Assembly: GCA_944390505.1 (NCBI GenBank)
Contig: CALXQF010000041.1
Location: forward strand, 1-9,210
DNA from: an uncultured Clostridia bacterium
GTDB lineage: Bacteria > Bacillota > Clostridia > TANB77 > CAG-508
Direction: 5' to 3'
DNA: 9,210 nt
Shown: positions 1 through 7,673 of the stretch, piece after piece
Position numbering within the stretch: the stretch's first letter is position 1
How the letters are laid out: every line of letters starts with the position of its first letter
Program-made: the position numbers and the translations under genes
The notes under the pieces: model-generated
The model's input: the letters and a program-made list of their open reading frames with translations, nothing else
Told to the model about the DNA's origin: nothing
The model's database searches: none

Positions 1-879
1 GTGTATGATGCAATGTACAATTATGATTTAAATAAATTTACAGTGCATGATAATAGTGCATCTAATAAAAGAGTAGTAGCAGCAATTAAGCAAATTATCA
101 CAGCAGCAAGAAGTTCAACGGATACTAAAATTGCAGCTACATTAAAAATTAAAACAGATGATACCAAATGGGAAGTAGACCCACTAGATTCTCAATATGC
201 TAGTAAAACTTATTATGTAGAAGCTTCAGCAGCCAATGAAAGTTATGAAATATCTATTAGTGGAGAAAATAGCAACAGATGGAAAATTACAGATGAAAAT
301 AACCAAGAAAAAACGAAATTTGCTACCAATGAAAAATTTAAGATATTATTGCCTATTGCAGACTTAGAAGAAGAAGGAGAGTTTCAAATTCATGCTTCCT
401 CTAATTTAAAAACAATGCCTATTTTATATGGAGAAACCCCAAACCCAGACTGGCAAAATTTTGCAGTTACAGCTGGTAGCTATGAAATGGCAGATACAAC
501 CCTAAAGCAAAAATATCAAGAAAATAAAACAAAAATAGAAATTATCAAGCAAGATGGAGATACACAAAAACCATTAGCAAATGCAATATTTCGTCTATTA
601 GATGAAAATAAACAAATTCTTTATTCAGACTTAACAACAGATGAAAATGGCATATCTAATATTGATTATTTAATACCAGGAACTTATTATCTAGAAGAAA
701 TTCAGGCTCCAAATGGATATTATGGATATGATGAATTAATTGAAGTAAAAATAGGATTACAAGAAAAAGTCGTTATTACAGTAGACAATTATGAGGAATT
801 AGAAGAAAAACCATCTGATGAACCTCCTACAGAATATGAAATATCTGCTGGGAAAAAATTACCACAGACAGGAATGTAA
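1..879 (+). CDS. Cell-surface adhesin/pilin-like protein, 3' part (SpaA-type domain, LPQTG, no membrane anchor)
   Basis: The frame is open from the first base, so this is the C-terminal part (292 codons visible) of a larger secreted protein; the GTG at 1 need not be a start. Residues about 1-165 are a beta-rich, Ser/Thr/Asn-rich region resembling the part that follows the thioester domain in Gram-positive adhesins, though the thioester domain itself is not in view. Residues about 176-265 form a SpaA/Cna-B-like prealbumin fold: KIEIIKQD with the likely isopeptide Lys183, LANAIFRLLDE, GTYYLEEIQAPNGY with the likely catalytic Glu232/233, and VVITVDN with the likely partner Asn263. An acidic Pro-rich linker (EEKPSDEPPTEYE) leads to KKLPQTGM and then TAA. 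A sortase substrate should continue with a hydrophobic helix and a basic tail; neither exists here, and the next 130 bases encode no such segment in any frame. Either the anchor was lost or the protein is released. The domain call is strong; the exact function is unknown. Confidence 0.85.
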   Translation: MYDAMYNYDLNKFTVHDNSASNKRVVAAIKQIITAARSSTDTKIAATLKIKTDDTKWEVDPLDSQYASKTYYVEASAANESYEISISGENSNRWKITDENNQEKTKFATNEKFKILLPIADLEEEGEFQIHASSNLKTMPILYGETPNPDWQNFAVTAGSYEMADTTLKQKYQENKTKIEIIKQDGDTQKPLANAIFRLLDENKQILYSDLTTDENGISNIDYLIPGTYYLEEIQAPNGYYGYDELIEVKIGLQEKVVITVDNYEELEEKPSDEPPTEYEISAGKKLPQTGM

Positions 880-958
880 ACAAGAAATAACTTAGTAGAA
901 ATAAATTAAAATAAAATGGAAAAAAGGTGAAAAAACATTGTAAATTTCGTTCATTTAT

Positions 959-987
959 TTGACATTACATTAGATTGAATATATAAT
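959..987 (+). promoter_or_regulatory. Sigma-A promoter of the corC-like gene
   Basis: TTGACA (959-964) and TATAAT (982-987) both match consensus exactly with the optimal 17-bp spacer. Transcription should start near 994, about 45 bases before the chosen ATG at 1039. This separates the CorC/WG unit from the surface-protein gene upstream. Confidence 0.85.
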
Positions 988-992
988 AAATG

Positions 993-1012
993 GCATAAGT
1001 ATAAACTTATGC
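993..1012 (+). repeat. 8-bp perfect inverted repeat at the transcript start
   Basis: GCATAAGT-ATAA-ACTTATGC lies directly after the -10 element, covering the expected +1 region. It could be an operator for a dimeric repressor or a small hairpin at the mRNA 5' end. An upstream in-frame ATG (1009) falls inside the right arm, which argues that it is not the translation start. Confidence 0.6.
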
Positions 1013-1038
1013 AACCTATTATATGGAAGGGAAAAAAC

Positions 1039-2382
1039 ATGTTTTTACAAATTACCTTTTTAATTATTTTAATTCTACTAAATGCATATTTCGCAGCAAC
1101 CGAAATTGCTTTTATTTCTTTAAATGATGCTAAAATTGAAAAACAGGCAAAAGAAGGCAATAAAAAGGCAAAACAAATTCAGAAAATGTTAAAAAATCCA
1201 AGTAAATTTTTGGCAACTATTCAAATTGGAATTACCTTAGCAGGTTTCTTATCAAGTGCTTTTGCATCAGATACATTTGCAGATATGCTAGCCCCTGCTT
1301 TAGCAAATGCTATGCCATTTTTTAGTATTTCTGTATGGAAAACAATTTCTATTGTAGTAATCACTTTAATTTTGTCTTTCTTTACACTAGTTTTTGGTGA
1401 ATTAGTTCCAAAAAGATTAGCAATGAAATATTATGAAAAAATCTCTTATGCAACCATAGGGGTTATTAGAGGAATTTCATTATTTACTGCTCCTTTTGTA
1501 AAATTATTAACTTGGTCAACAAATATTGTTTCCAAAATTTTTGGAGTTAGTGAGCAAGAAGAAGAAATTGTGACAGAAGAAGAAATCAAAATGATGGTAG
1601 ATCAAGGAGAAGAAAAAGGATCGATTGAAGAAACAGAAAGAGAGCTAATTAATAATGTATTTGCTCTTAATGATATAGTAGCATCTGAAATAATGGTATA
1701 CCGTACAGACATCTATGCAATTGAAGCAAATCAGAACTTATATGATATTTTAGATGAGATTGATGAGTATAAGTATAGTAGAATTCCAGTATACGAAGAT
1801 ACTATAGATGATATCATAGGAATTTTATTTCTAAAAGATATTTTGAAATCAGTAAGTGCAAGAAAAGAAATTAAAATAAAAGATATTATGAGGGATGCTT
1901 ATTTCGTTCCAGAATCAAAGCCAATTGATGAAATTTTTAAAGAATTGCAAACTAATAAAAAGCAAATGGCAATTGTAGTAGATGAGTATGGAGGAACAGC
2001 AGGACTTCTTACGATGGAAGATATATTAGAAGAACTAGTAGGAAATATTTTTGACGAATATGATGAAGTAGAAGACGAGTATAAAAAAATAGATGAAAAT
2101 ACCTATTTAGTAGAAGGTAGTCTTAGCTTATATGAATTAAAGAAAATTCTAAAAGTAGAACTTCCAGAAGGAGATTATGAAACTTTATCAGGCTATTTAA
2201 TAGAAAAATTGGGAAGACTTCCAGAAGAAAATGAGCATCCTATTATTGAAGATGAAAATCTAACTTACCGAATAGAACAATATGAAGATAAAAGAATTCA
2301 GTGGGTTAAAATCTGTAAAAACAACCAGGAGAAAAAGGAAGAAGATAGTCAAGAAAATGATGAGCAAAAAGAAGATTCATAA
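1039..2382 (+). CDS. CorC/HlyC-family membrane protein (CNNM domain, CBS pair, CorC_HlyC domain)
   Basis: Members of this family are inner-membrane proteins often named hemolysin C or magnesium/cobalt efflux protein CorC; several are linked to Mg2+ export. Residues 1-20 are the first membrane helix (ITFLIILILLNAYFAATE), and further hydrophobic segments near 57-77, 102-120 and 137-157 complete a DUF21/CNNM domain with the characteristic GELVPK at 120-125. The cytosolic part has two CBS domains (about 217-275 and 278-335), the second with the hallmark AIVVDEYGGTAGLLTMEDIL, then a CorC_HlyC domain (about 352-425). The tail is highly charged low-complexity Lys/Glu. ATG 1039 is chosen because GGAAGGG (1025-1031) sits 7 bases upstream; the product is 447 residues, normal for the family. 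An in-frame ATG at 1009 has no ribosome binding site. The family is certain; the transported ion is not shown by the sequence. Confidence 0.93.
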   Translation: MFLQITFLIILILLNAYFAATEIAFISLNDAKIEKQAKEGNKKAKQIQKMLKNPSKFLATIQIGITLAGFLSSAFASDTFADMLAPALANAMPFFSISVWKTISIVVITLILSFFTLVFGELVPKRLAMKYYEKISYATIGVIRGISLFTAPFVKLLTWSTNIVSKIFGVSEQEEEIVTEEEIKMMVDQGEEKGSIEETERELINNVFALNDIVASEIMVYRTDIYAIEANQNLYDILDEIDEYKYSRIPVYEDTIDDIIGILFLKDILKSVSARKEIKIKDIMRDAYFVPESKPIDEIFKELQTNKKQMAIVVDEYGGTAGLLTMEDILEELVGNIFDEYDEVEDEYKKIDENTYLVEGSLSLYELKKILKVELPEGDYETLSGYLIEKLGRLPEENEHPIIEDENLTYRIEQYEDKRIQWVKICKNNQEKKEEDSQENDEQKEDS

Positions 2383-2482
2383 TGAAAAATCATAGAAGTA
2401 GCAGTAATAAAAGGTGACAAAAATGAGAAAAAGAATGATGAAAGAAAAATGACAAAAAAGAATAGGTGGTAGATGTTGTAAA

Positions 2483-4258
2483 ATGAAAAAAAATTTAAAA
2501 TGGATTATATTAGGAATAATATTAGTAATAGTAGTTGCTATTGGTATTATTGTGATAATAAATGAAGTACAGTTTCATTATGAAGTAGAAGAAATTTCAG
2601 AATATAATTATTTTGTACTGATTCAAGAAAACAAATATGGTGTTGTTGACAAAAATGGAAATGTAATTATAGAACCAAACTATATGGCAGTGCAAATTCC
2701 AAATCCATCAAAGCCTATCTTTATTTGTGTAAATTCCTATAATAAGGACACAAATCAATATGATACGATTGTTTATAATGAGAAAAAAGAAGAATTGTTA
2801 TCTGAATATGAAAGTATACAAGCTCTCTCAATAGATACTGATATAGAGTCTAATCCATACGAAAAAAGTGTAGTAAAGTATAGCCAAGATGGAAAATATG
2901 GATTACTTAACTTAGAAGGTAAAAAAATTACAGAACCTATTTATGATGATATTAGTAGTGTAAACTATAAAGAAGGAACTTTTACTGTTAAGCAAGATGG
3001 TAAAGTTGGAGTCATTAATATGAAGGGAAAAGTAATTATTCCATGTGAATATGAAACAATTACATCAGACAACTACTACAATGAAGCTGATAATAATAAA
3101 ACTACAGGATTTATCGTGAGTAAAAAAACAGATCAGGGATATCGTTATGGATATATTAATTATAGAGGACGTGTTATATTAGATACAGAGTATACAGAAT
3201 TAGAAAGAGTAACAGAGATTCAAGATCAAGATGAAATTTATTTAATTGCCTTTCAAGATGGACAAGCAGGATTGTTAAAAAACAAGGATGTAATACTTAA
3301 TTTTGAATATGAAGATATACAATATAGTGCATTAAATGATTTCTTTATTGTTCAACGTAATGGAAAACAAGGTGTAGTAACAAAAAGCGGAGAAACGATT
3401 TTAAATACAGAATATGACAGCATTTTATATGGTGGAATCTACTTAAATGCCATCAAAGACAACCAAACATTAATATTTGATTTACAAGGAAATCAAATAG
3501 AAACTAGCAACATAAGTGTTACTCCAACTAACAATCCAAACTATTATATTGCAGTTAACCAAGATGATATTTATACAGTTATTGATGCAGAGGGAAATGT
3601 ACTAATAGATAATAATTATGCTTATATTGAATATGTAACAGGAGATTATTTTATTGTAGCGAAAAATGGTAAAAATGGAATTATTGATGGTACAGGAAAA
3701 AATGTAGTTAGCCTAAAGTATACTAGTATTTTTAGACTAAATGATACTAATTTATTACAAGCGGAAATTAGTCAAACTAATACAATAGAGCTATATAATT
3801 TACAAATGGAACAAATCGCTAGTATGGATGAGGCTATTATTAGGGAATATAATGTATCAAGCAATAACGACCAGAGATACATAATGCTAGCTTCTGATAG
3901 TGATTTTGCTTATTATGATGTAAATGGTAATCAATTACAAGCAAAAGATATATTAAAAAATAATACGCTATTTGCAAGAAAAATTAATGACCAGTGGGGT
4001 TTTGTTGATAGCAATGGAAATTTAAAAGTACAAAATGAATACGAAATGGTGACAGATTTTAATGAATATGGTTTTGCAGGAATCAAAAAAGATGGAAAAT
4101 GGGGAGTAATCAATCAAGAGGGAATTGTCATTCAAGAACCTATTTATATACTAGATTGGATACAACCAACTTTTTTAGGAAAATATTATCGAATTAATGC
4201 TTGGTATGGAGATGCAAGATACAGTAATGATATTTTAGAAGAGACAAACAATGAATAA
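2483..4258 (+). CDS. Membrane-anchored WG-repeat protein
   Basis: A 591-residue protein. Residues 1-6 are basic and residues 7-27 are a single hydrophobic helix (WIILGIILVIVVAIGIIVII), predicting an uncleaved N-terminal anchor with the rest outside the membrane. The remainder is built of WG (KWG-type) beta repeats of the form xGVIDxxGKVIIxPxY. I see ten clear copies starting near residues 52, 139, 175, 222, 262, 296, 364, 398, 505 and 540, and two degenerate ones near 331 and 477. Such repeats form a beta-propeller-like or solenoid surface and are usually thought to bind other proteins or ligands; no catalytic motif is visible and the role is unknown. The gene starts 100 bases after the CorC-like gene with no terminator between, so co-transcription is likely. 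The AGGTGGT (2464-2470) is 12 bases from the ATG, a rather long spacing. A perfect inverted repeat follows the stop. Confidence 0.88.
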   Translation: MKKNLKWIILGIILVIVVAIGIIVIINEVQFHYEVEEISEYNYFVLIQENKYGVVDKNGNVIIEPNYMAVQIPNPSKPIFICVNSYNKDTNQYDTIVYNEKKEELLSEYESIQALSIDTDIESNPYEKSVVKYSQDGKYGLLNLEGKKITEPIYDDISSVNYKEGTFTVKQDGKVGVINMKGKVIIPCEYETITSDNYYNEADNNKTTGFIVSKKTDQGYRYGYINYRGRVILDTEYTELERVTEIQDQDEIYLIAFQDGQAGLLKNKDVILNFEYEDIQYSALNDFFIVQRNGKQGVVTKSGETILNTEYDSILYGGIYLNAIKDNQTLIFDLQGNQIETSNISVTPTNNPNYYIAVNQDDIYTVIDAEGNVLIDNNYAYIEYVTGDYFIVAKNGKNGIIDGTGKNVVSLKYTSIFRLNDTNLLQAEISQTNTIELYNLQMEQIASMDEAIIREYNVSSNNDQRYIMLASDSDFAYYDVNGNQLQAKDILKNNTLFARKINDQWGFVDSNGNLKVQNEYEMVTDFNEYGFAGIKKDGKWGVINQEGIVIQEPIYILDWIQPTFLGKYYRINAWYGDARYSNDILEETNNE

Positions 4259-4279
4259 GCTATACAAAATGAATATCCT

Positions 4280-4325
4280 AAATATAATTGCATTTACCTT
4301 TTCATTGGTAAATGCAATTATATTT
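4280..4325 (+). terminator. Perfect 19-bp inverted repeat, likely (bidirectional) terminator
   Basis: AAATATAATTGCATTTACC (4280-4298), an 8-base loop (TTTTCATT) and the exact reverse complement at 4307-4325. It lies 21 bases after the WG-gene stop and ends in a T-rich run (TTATATTT) that forms part of the stem, with A-rich sequence on the other side, so it could work in both directions. It separates the CorC/WG unit from the PLP enzyme gene. Confidence 0.75.
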
Positions 4326-4359
4326 CATAACAAATAGATAATAGAAAAGAGGAATTGAT

Positions 4360-5613
4360 ATGTATCAAAAATTTGGGATTAGTAATCAAGTAATAGAATT
4401 AGCCAATAAAGCAGAACAATCTGTGCAAGAACAGTTCAAAAAAATAGATCAATTGTGTGAAATCAATAGTTTAAAAGTGTTAAATGCATTTCAAAAATAT
4501 CATGTTTCAGATATGCATTTTAATAGTACAACAGGTTATGGTTATTCAGATATTGGAAGAGATACCATTGAAAAAATATTTGCAGAAGTATTGCAAACAG
4601 AAGATAGTTTAGTAAGAGGACAATTTATTTCAGGGACTCATGCATTAACTGTTGCTCTTTTTGCTTTCTTACGCCCAAATGATATTTTTTTAAGTATCAG
4701 TGGAAAACCATATGACACTTTAGATGAAGTAATCGGTATTGTGGATAATCCAAGTTCTTTGAAATCGTATGGAGTAAAATATGAACAAATTGATATGATA
4801 AACAATGACTTTGATTATAAAAAAATTGAAGAAAGAGTTGCTAAAAATGATATTAAGTTAATTGAAATTCAAAGATCAAGAGGCTACAGTTTAAGAGAAA
4901 GTATTACATTAGATAAAATAGAAAAAGTAATTCAAGCTATTAGAAAAGTAAATCAGTCTGTTATTATTATGGTAGATAACTGTTATGGAGAAATGGTAAA
5001 TTTAATAGAACCAAGTCAAATAGGAGTCGATGTAATAGTAGGTTCTTTAATTAAAAATTTGGGTGGTGGAATTGCACCAAATGGAGCCTATATTGCAGGA
5101 AAGAAAGAATTAGTACAACTAGCAGCAGAAAGACTAACAGCACCTGGGTTAGGAAAAGAGGTAGGACCAACTTTAGGAATAAACAAATCAATTTTACAAG
5201 GATTGTATTTTGCTCCACATGTAGTAGCAAGTAGTTTAAAAACAGCTATTTTTGCAAGCAAATTATTAGAAGATTTAGGATACGAAGCTAATCCAACTTA
5301 TCATCAAGAAAGAACAGATGTTGTACAAACCATTACTTTTGGAGATAGAGACAAGTTAATTAGGTTTTGCCAAGGAATACAGATGGGGTCTCCAATAGAT
5401 AGTGATGCAATTCCAGAACCATGGGATATGCCAGGATATACAGACCAAGTTATTATGGCCGCAGGAGCTTTCACACAAGGCTCTTCCATAGAACTTTCTT
5501 GCGATGCACCAATCCGAAAGCCATATATGGCATTTTTACAAGGTGGACTTACTTATGAATATGGCAAATTGGGTGTTATGAAGGCTACACAAAGATTAAT
5601 AGAGGGTTATTAG
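4360..5613 (+). CDS. PLP-dependent enzyme, methionine gamma-lyase-like / aluminium-resistance (YnbB) family
   Basis: A 417-residue fold-type I PLP enzyme of the family often annotated as methionine gamma-lyase family or aluminium resistance protein (YnbB in Bacillus). Family marks in order: STTGYGYSDIGRD (56-68), RGQFISGTHA (87-96, cofactor phosphate region), SGKPYDTLDEVIG (114-126), EIQRSRGY (169-176), VDNCYGE (205-211) with Asp206 expected to contact the pyridine nitrogen, and GSLIKNLGGG (228-237) with Lys232 as the probable Schiff-base lysine. The C-terminal part holds the motif PIDSDAIPEPWDMPGY and the GAFTQGSSIELSCD segment typical of the family. Length and ends look complete. AGAGG (4348-4352) lies 7 bases before the ATG. 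The true substrate of this family is not settled; a C-S lyase type reaction is the usual inference. It stands alone between two hairpin regions, so it is probably monocistronic. Confidence 0.92.
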   Translation: MYQKFGISNQVIELANKAEQSVQEQFKKIDQLCEINSLKVLNAFQKYHVSDMHFNSTTGYGYSDIGRDTIEKIFAEVLQTEDSLVRGQFISGTHALTVALFAFLRPNDIFLSISGKPYDTLDEVIGIVDNPSSLKSYGVKYEQIDMINNDFDYKKIEERVAKNDIKLIEIQRSRGYSLRESITLDKIEKVIQAIRKVNQSVIIMVDNCYGEMVNLIEPSQIGVDVIVGSLIKNLGGGIAPNGAYIAGKKELVQLAAERLTAPGLGKEVGPTLGINKSILQGLYFAPHVVASSLKTAIFASKLLEDLGYEANPTYHQERTDVVQTITFGDRDKLIRFCQGIQMGSPIDSDAIPEPWDMPGYTDQVIMAAGAFTQGSSIELSCDAPIRKPYMAFLQGGLTYEYGKLGVMKATQRLIEGY

Positions 5614-5620
5614 ATAATGA

Positions 5621-5752
5621 TTTCAGGGTCGCTTACCCGGACTGTACTTTTATAATATATATAGTTTGAATGTTACTAAATAATGATTTTAATAAATAAA
5701 TGAAATTCAAACTCTATATATTGCAACGTTTGACCTTGGTGTCGCAATTTTC
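5621..5752 (+). ncRNA. Candidate structured RNA or leader element, unassigned
   Basis: Two GC-rich islands (5624-5647, about 62% GC; 5723-5745, about 57% GC) flank a very AT-rich middle in a genome whose spacers are normally strongly AT-rich. Possible helices: GGGT/ACCC at 5626-5629/5635-5638; a long stem 5653-5671/5705-5723 (16-nt core TATATATAGTTTGAAT against ATTCAAACTCTATATA with one mismatch, plus three outer pairs); and a hairpin 5720-5730/5738-5748 whose loop TGACCTT can pair with AGGGTC at 5625-5630, a possible pseudoknot. It lies 37 bases before the flavoprotein ATG. I do not recognise it as any known riboswitch class. It could be a leader of the flavoprotein mRNA, a 3' element of the PLP gene, or a small RNA. 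Confidence 0.35.
5720..5751 (+). terminator. Possible terminator hairpin before the flavoprotein gene
   Basis: ATTGCAACGTT pairs with GGTGTCGCAAT (one A-C mismatch, three G-U pairs) around a 7-base loop and is followed directly by TTTT (5748-5751). It could end the PLP-gene transcript or act as an attenuator in the leader of the next gene. The T run is short and the stem partly competes with the outer pairs of the 5653-5723 stem. Confidence 0.35.
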
Positions 5753-5784
5753 AATTAAGCAAAAAATAGGAGAAAAATTAAAAA

Positions 5785-7134
5785 ATGAAAGTAATTGTAA
5801 TTGGTGGTGGACCAGCTGGAATGATGGCAGCAATTCATGCTGCCCAAGTAGGAAATCATGTTATATTATTAGAAAAAATGGAGTCTTTAGGAAAAAAATT
5901 ATTAATTACTGGAAAAGGAAGGTGTAACATTACCAGTTCACTTCCTATAGAAGATTTTATTGTTAACACACCGGGTAATGGTAATTTTTTATATAGTAGT
6001 TTTCATCAATTCACAAATCGAGATATGATAGCTTTTTTACAAGAGCAAGGCCTAAATGTAAAAGAAGAAAGAGGACATCGCATTTTTCCTATTACAGATC
6101 AAGCGAAAGATGTTTTACAAATTTTCTTGAAACTATTAAAAAAATACCATGTAGAAATTCAAACAAATACCAATGTGGAAGAGATATGTGTTCAAAATAA
6201 AGAAGAGGAAAATAAAAAGCTATTAAGTACAGAAAAACAAGGGAAAAAACAGCAAGCACAAAAAGTAGACGATAGAAAACAAGAAAAAAATCAAATAGTA
6301 GGTGTAAAATGTACTAAAAATGGAAAAGAACAAAAATTATTGGCTGATAAAGTTATTTTAGCTACTGGAGGAAAAAGTTATCCTGTTACAGGTTCAACAG
6401 GAGATGGATATACAATGGCAAAAGCATTGGGTCATACAATTATAGATTTAAAACCATCACTTGTACCACTAACAGTGGATAAACATTGTTTACCAATATG
6501 CAAACAATTACAAGGTTTAAGTTTGAAAAATGTAGCCATTCAACTGCTCAATCAAGACAATCATCAGATAATTTATCAAGACTTTGGTGAGATGTTATTT
6601 ACACACTGGGGCGTTTCAGGTCCTATTATTTTAAGTTCTTCAGCACATTTAATCCGTTATAAAAATGTTACACAATTGTTAAAGTCTGGCAAAATATGTC
6701 TCCAAATCGATTTAAAACCAGCGTTATCAGAAGAAAAACTAGAAGAAAGAATTATTAGAGATTTTAGTCAGCAAAAAAATAAAGAGTTTAAAAATAGTTT
6801 AGACCATTTACTACCTAAAAAAATGATTCCTGTTATCATTCAGATATCTAACATTGATGGCACAAAAAAAGTAAATTCTATTACAAAACAGGAGAGAGAA
6901 AAGTTGGTATATTTATTGAAACATGTTTCTCTAACTTTAAATGGATTTAGACCAATAGAAGAAGCAATTATCACTTCTGGGGGAGTTTCTATTAAAGAAA
7001 TTAATCCAAAGACAATGGAATCAAAATTGGTAAAAGGTTTATACTTTGCAGGAGAAATAATTGATGTAGATGCTTATACAGGAGGTTTTAATTTACAAAT
7101 TGCCTATTCTACAGGTTATGTAGCAGGTCAATAA
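5785..7134 (+). CDS. HI0933/BaiN-family NAD(P)/FAD-dependent flavoprotein
   Basis: A 449-residue two-dinucleotide-binding flavoprotein of the HI0933-like family (YhiN, BaiN). The N-terminus is a Rossmann FAD site, VIVIGGGPAGMMAAIHAA with the GxGxxG-type turn at 7-12, then the conserved GKKLLITGKGRCNIT (36-50). GHRIFPITDQA (97-107), VILATGGKSYPVTGSTGDGY (190-209) and the C-terminal GLYFAGEIIDVDAYTGGFN are all family signatures; the last ends the FAD site. Residues about 138-169 are a Lys/Gln/Glu-rich low-complexity stretch that looks like an insertion and explains a length some 30-40 residues above the usual ~410. Homologues are proposed to reduce bile-acid intermediates in gut clostridia, but most members are uncharacterised and that role must not be assumed here. 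AGGAG (5768-5772) is 12 bases from the ATG. The start is fixed by the Rossmann motif at residue 3. Confidence 0.92.
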   Translation: MKVIVIGGGPAGMMAAIHAAQVGNHVILLEKMESLGKKLLITGKGRCNITSSLPIEDFIVNTPGNGNFLYSSFHQFTNRDMIAFLQEQGLNVKEERGHRIFPITDQAKDVLQIFLKLLKKYHVEIQTNTNVEEICVQNKEEENKKLLSTEKQGKKQQAQKVDDRKQEKNQIVGVKCTKNGKEQKLLADKVILATGGKSYPVTGSTGDGYTMAKALGHTIIDLKPSLVPLTVDKHCLPICKQLQGLSLKNVAIQLLNQDNHQIIYQDFGEMLFTHWGVSGPIILSSSAHLIRYKNVTQLLKSGKICLQIDLKPALSEEKLEERIIRDFSQQKNKEFKNSLDHLLPKKMIPVIIQISNIDGTKKVNSITKQEREKLVYLLKHVSLTLNGFRPIEEAIITSGGVSIKEINPKTMESKLVKGLYFAGEIIDVDAYTGGFNLQIAYSTGYVAGQ

Positions 7135-7149
7135 GGTTGTAAATATAAA

Positions 7150-7178
7150 TTCTATCATAATTTGATAAAAACTATAAT
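7150..7178 (+). promoter_or_regulatory. Weak possible promoter before yigZ
   Basis: TATAAT at 7173-7178 matches the -10 consensus exactly, with a poor -35 (TTCTAT, 7150-7155) at 17 bp. The 137-base spacer after the flavoprotein gene has no convincing terminator, so yigZ could equally be read through from upstream. Confidence 0.3.
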
Positions 7179-7271
7179 AAAAGTAATCATTATAGAGATA
7201 TAAAAAAGTAATAAAGGATATTTGGTAACAGAACAAACCAGATATGTAGCTAAAAAGGAATGGGTGTAATA

Positions 7272-7673
7272 GTGAAAACGATTCAAGAAAATGTAGGTAC
7301 ACAAATTGTAGAAAAAAAATCTAAATTTATTGCTGATCTTTTTTATGTCACTTCAGAGGAAGAAGCAAAGGAAAAATTGGAAGAAATTAGAAAGAAATAT
7401 TATGATGCAAAACATCATTGTTATGCTTATAGAGTTATTGATGAGAACCGTATTATAGAAAGAGCAAGTGATGACGGAGAGCCAGCAGGAACTGCAGGTG
7501 CTCCAATCCTTCATTTATTGAACAAATTAGAATTAACAAATGTTTTACTCGTGGTTACTAGATACTTTGGAGGAATTTTATTAGGAACTGGAGGATTAAT
7601 ACGTGCTTATACACAAGCTTCACAATTAGCCATTGAAAATGCACAAATGGTAGAAGTAGTAAAACGGATATGA
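7272..7673 (+). CDS. yigZ: YigZ/IMPACT-family protein, N-terminal part, ended by a frameshift
   Basis: The conserved N-terminal domain of the YigZ/YvyE (UPF0029, IMPACT) family. The family marks are present: IVEKKSKFIA (12-21), AKHHCYAYR (46-54), SDDGEPAGTAGAPIL (66-80) and VTRYFGGILLGTGGL (95-109). The family's role in bacteria is unclear; the eukaryotic relative IMPACT regulates translation through GCN2. GTG 7272 is the preferred start because it gives the usual opening (MKTIQENVGTQIVEKKSKF) and has GGGTG 5 bases upstream with AAGGA further back; the ATG at 7260 has AAGGA essentially touching it. The frame ends after 133 residues (VEVVKRI, then TGA), far short of the usual ~210. The missing C-terminal domain continues in the +1 frame from GGA at 7666. 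If this is not a sequencing error, the cell makes a truncated protein unless ribosomes shift frame. Confidence 0.85.
   Translation: MKTIQENVGTQIVEKKSKFIADLFYVTSEEEAKEKLEEIRKKYYDAKHHCYAYRVIDENRIIERASDDGEPAGTAGAPILHLLNKLELTNVLLVVTRYFGGILLGTGGLIRAYTQASQLAIENAQMVEVVKRI

Noticed and set aside
1009..1038. ATG at 1009 as the start of the CorC-like protein
   Set aside because: It has no ribosome binding site, lies inside the right arm of an inverted repeat, and adds a non-family leader (MQPIIWKGKN). ATG 1039 has GGAAGGG at the right distance.
951..1160. Minus-strand ORF of 69 codons
   Set aside because: It lies over the promoter and start of a clear + strand gene and has no recognisable content.
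3931..4113. Minus-strand ORF of 60 codons
   Set aside because: Antisense shadow within the WG-repeat gene.
5304..5489. Minus-strand ORF of 61 codons
   Set aside because: Antisense shadow within the PLP-enzyme gene.
5700..5927. 75-codon + strand ORF overlapping the flavoprotein start
   Set aside because: It begins in the structured spacer, has no ribosome binding site, and its second half is an out-of-frame reading of the Rossmann region.
7093..7302. Minus-strand ORF of 69 codons over the spacer before yigZ
   Set aside because: Its Phe/Tyr/Ile/Leu-rich content is what AT-rich DNA gives in any frame; no ribosome binding site or family features.
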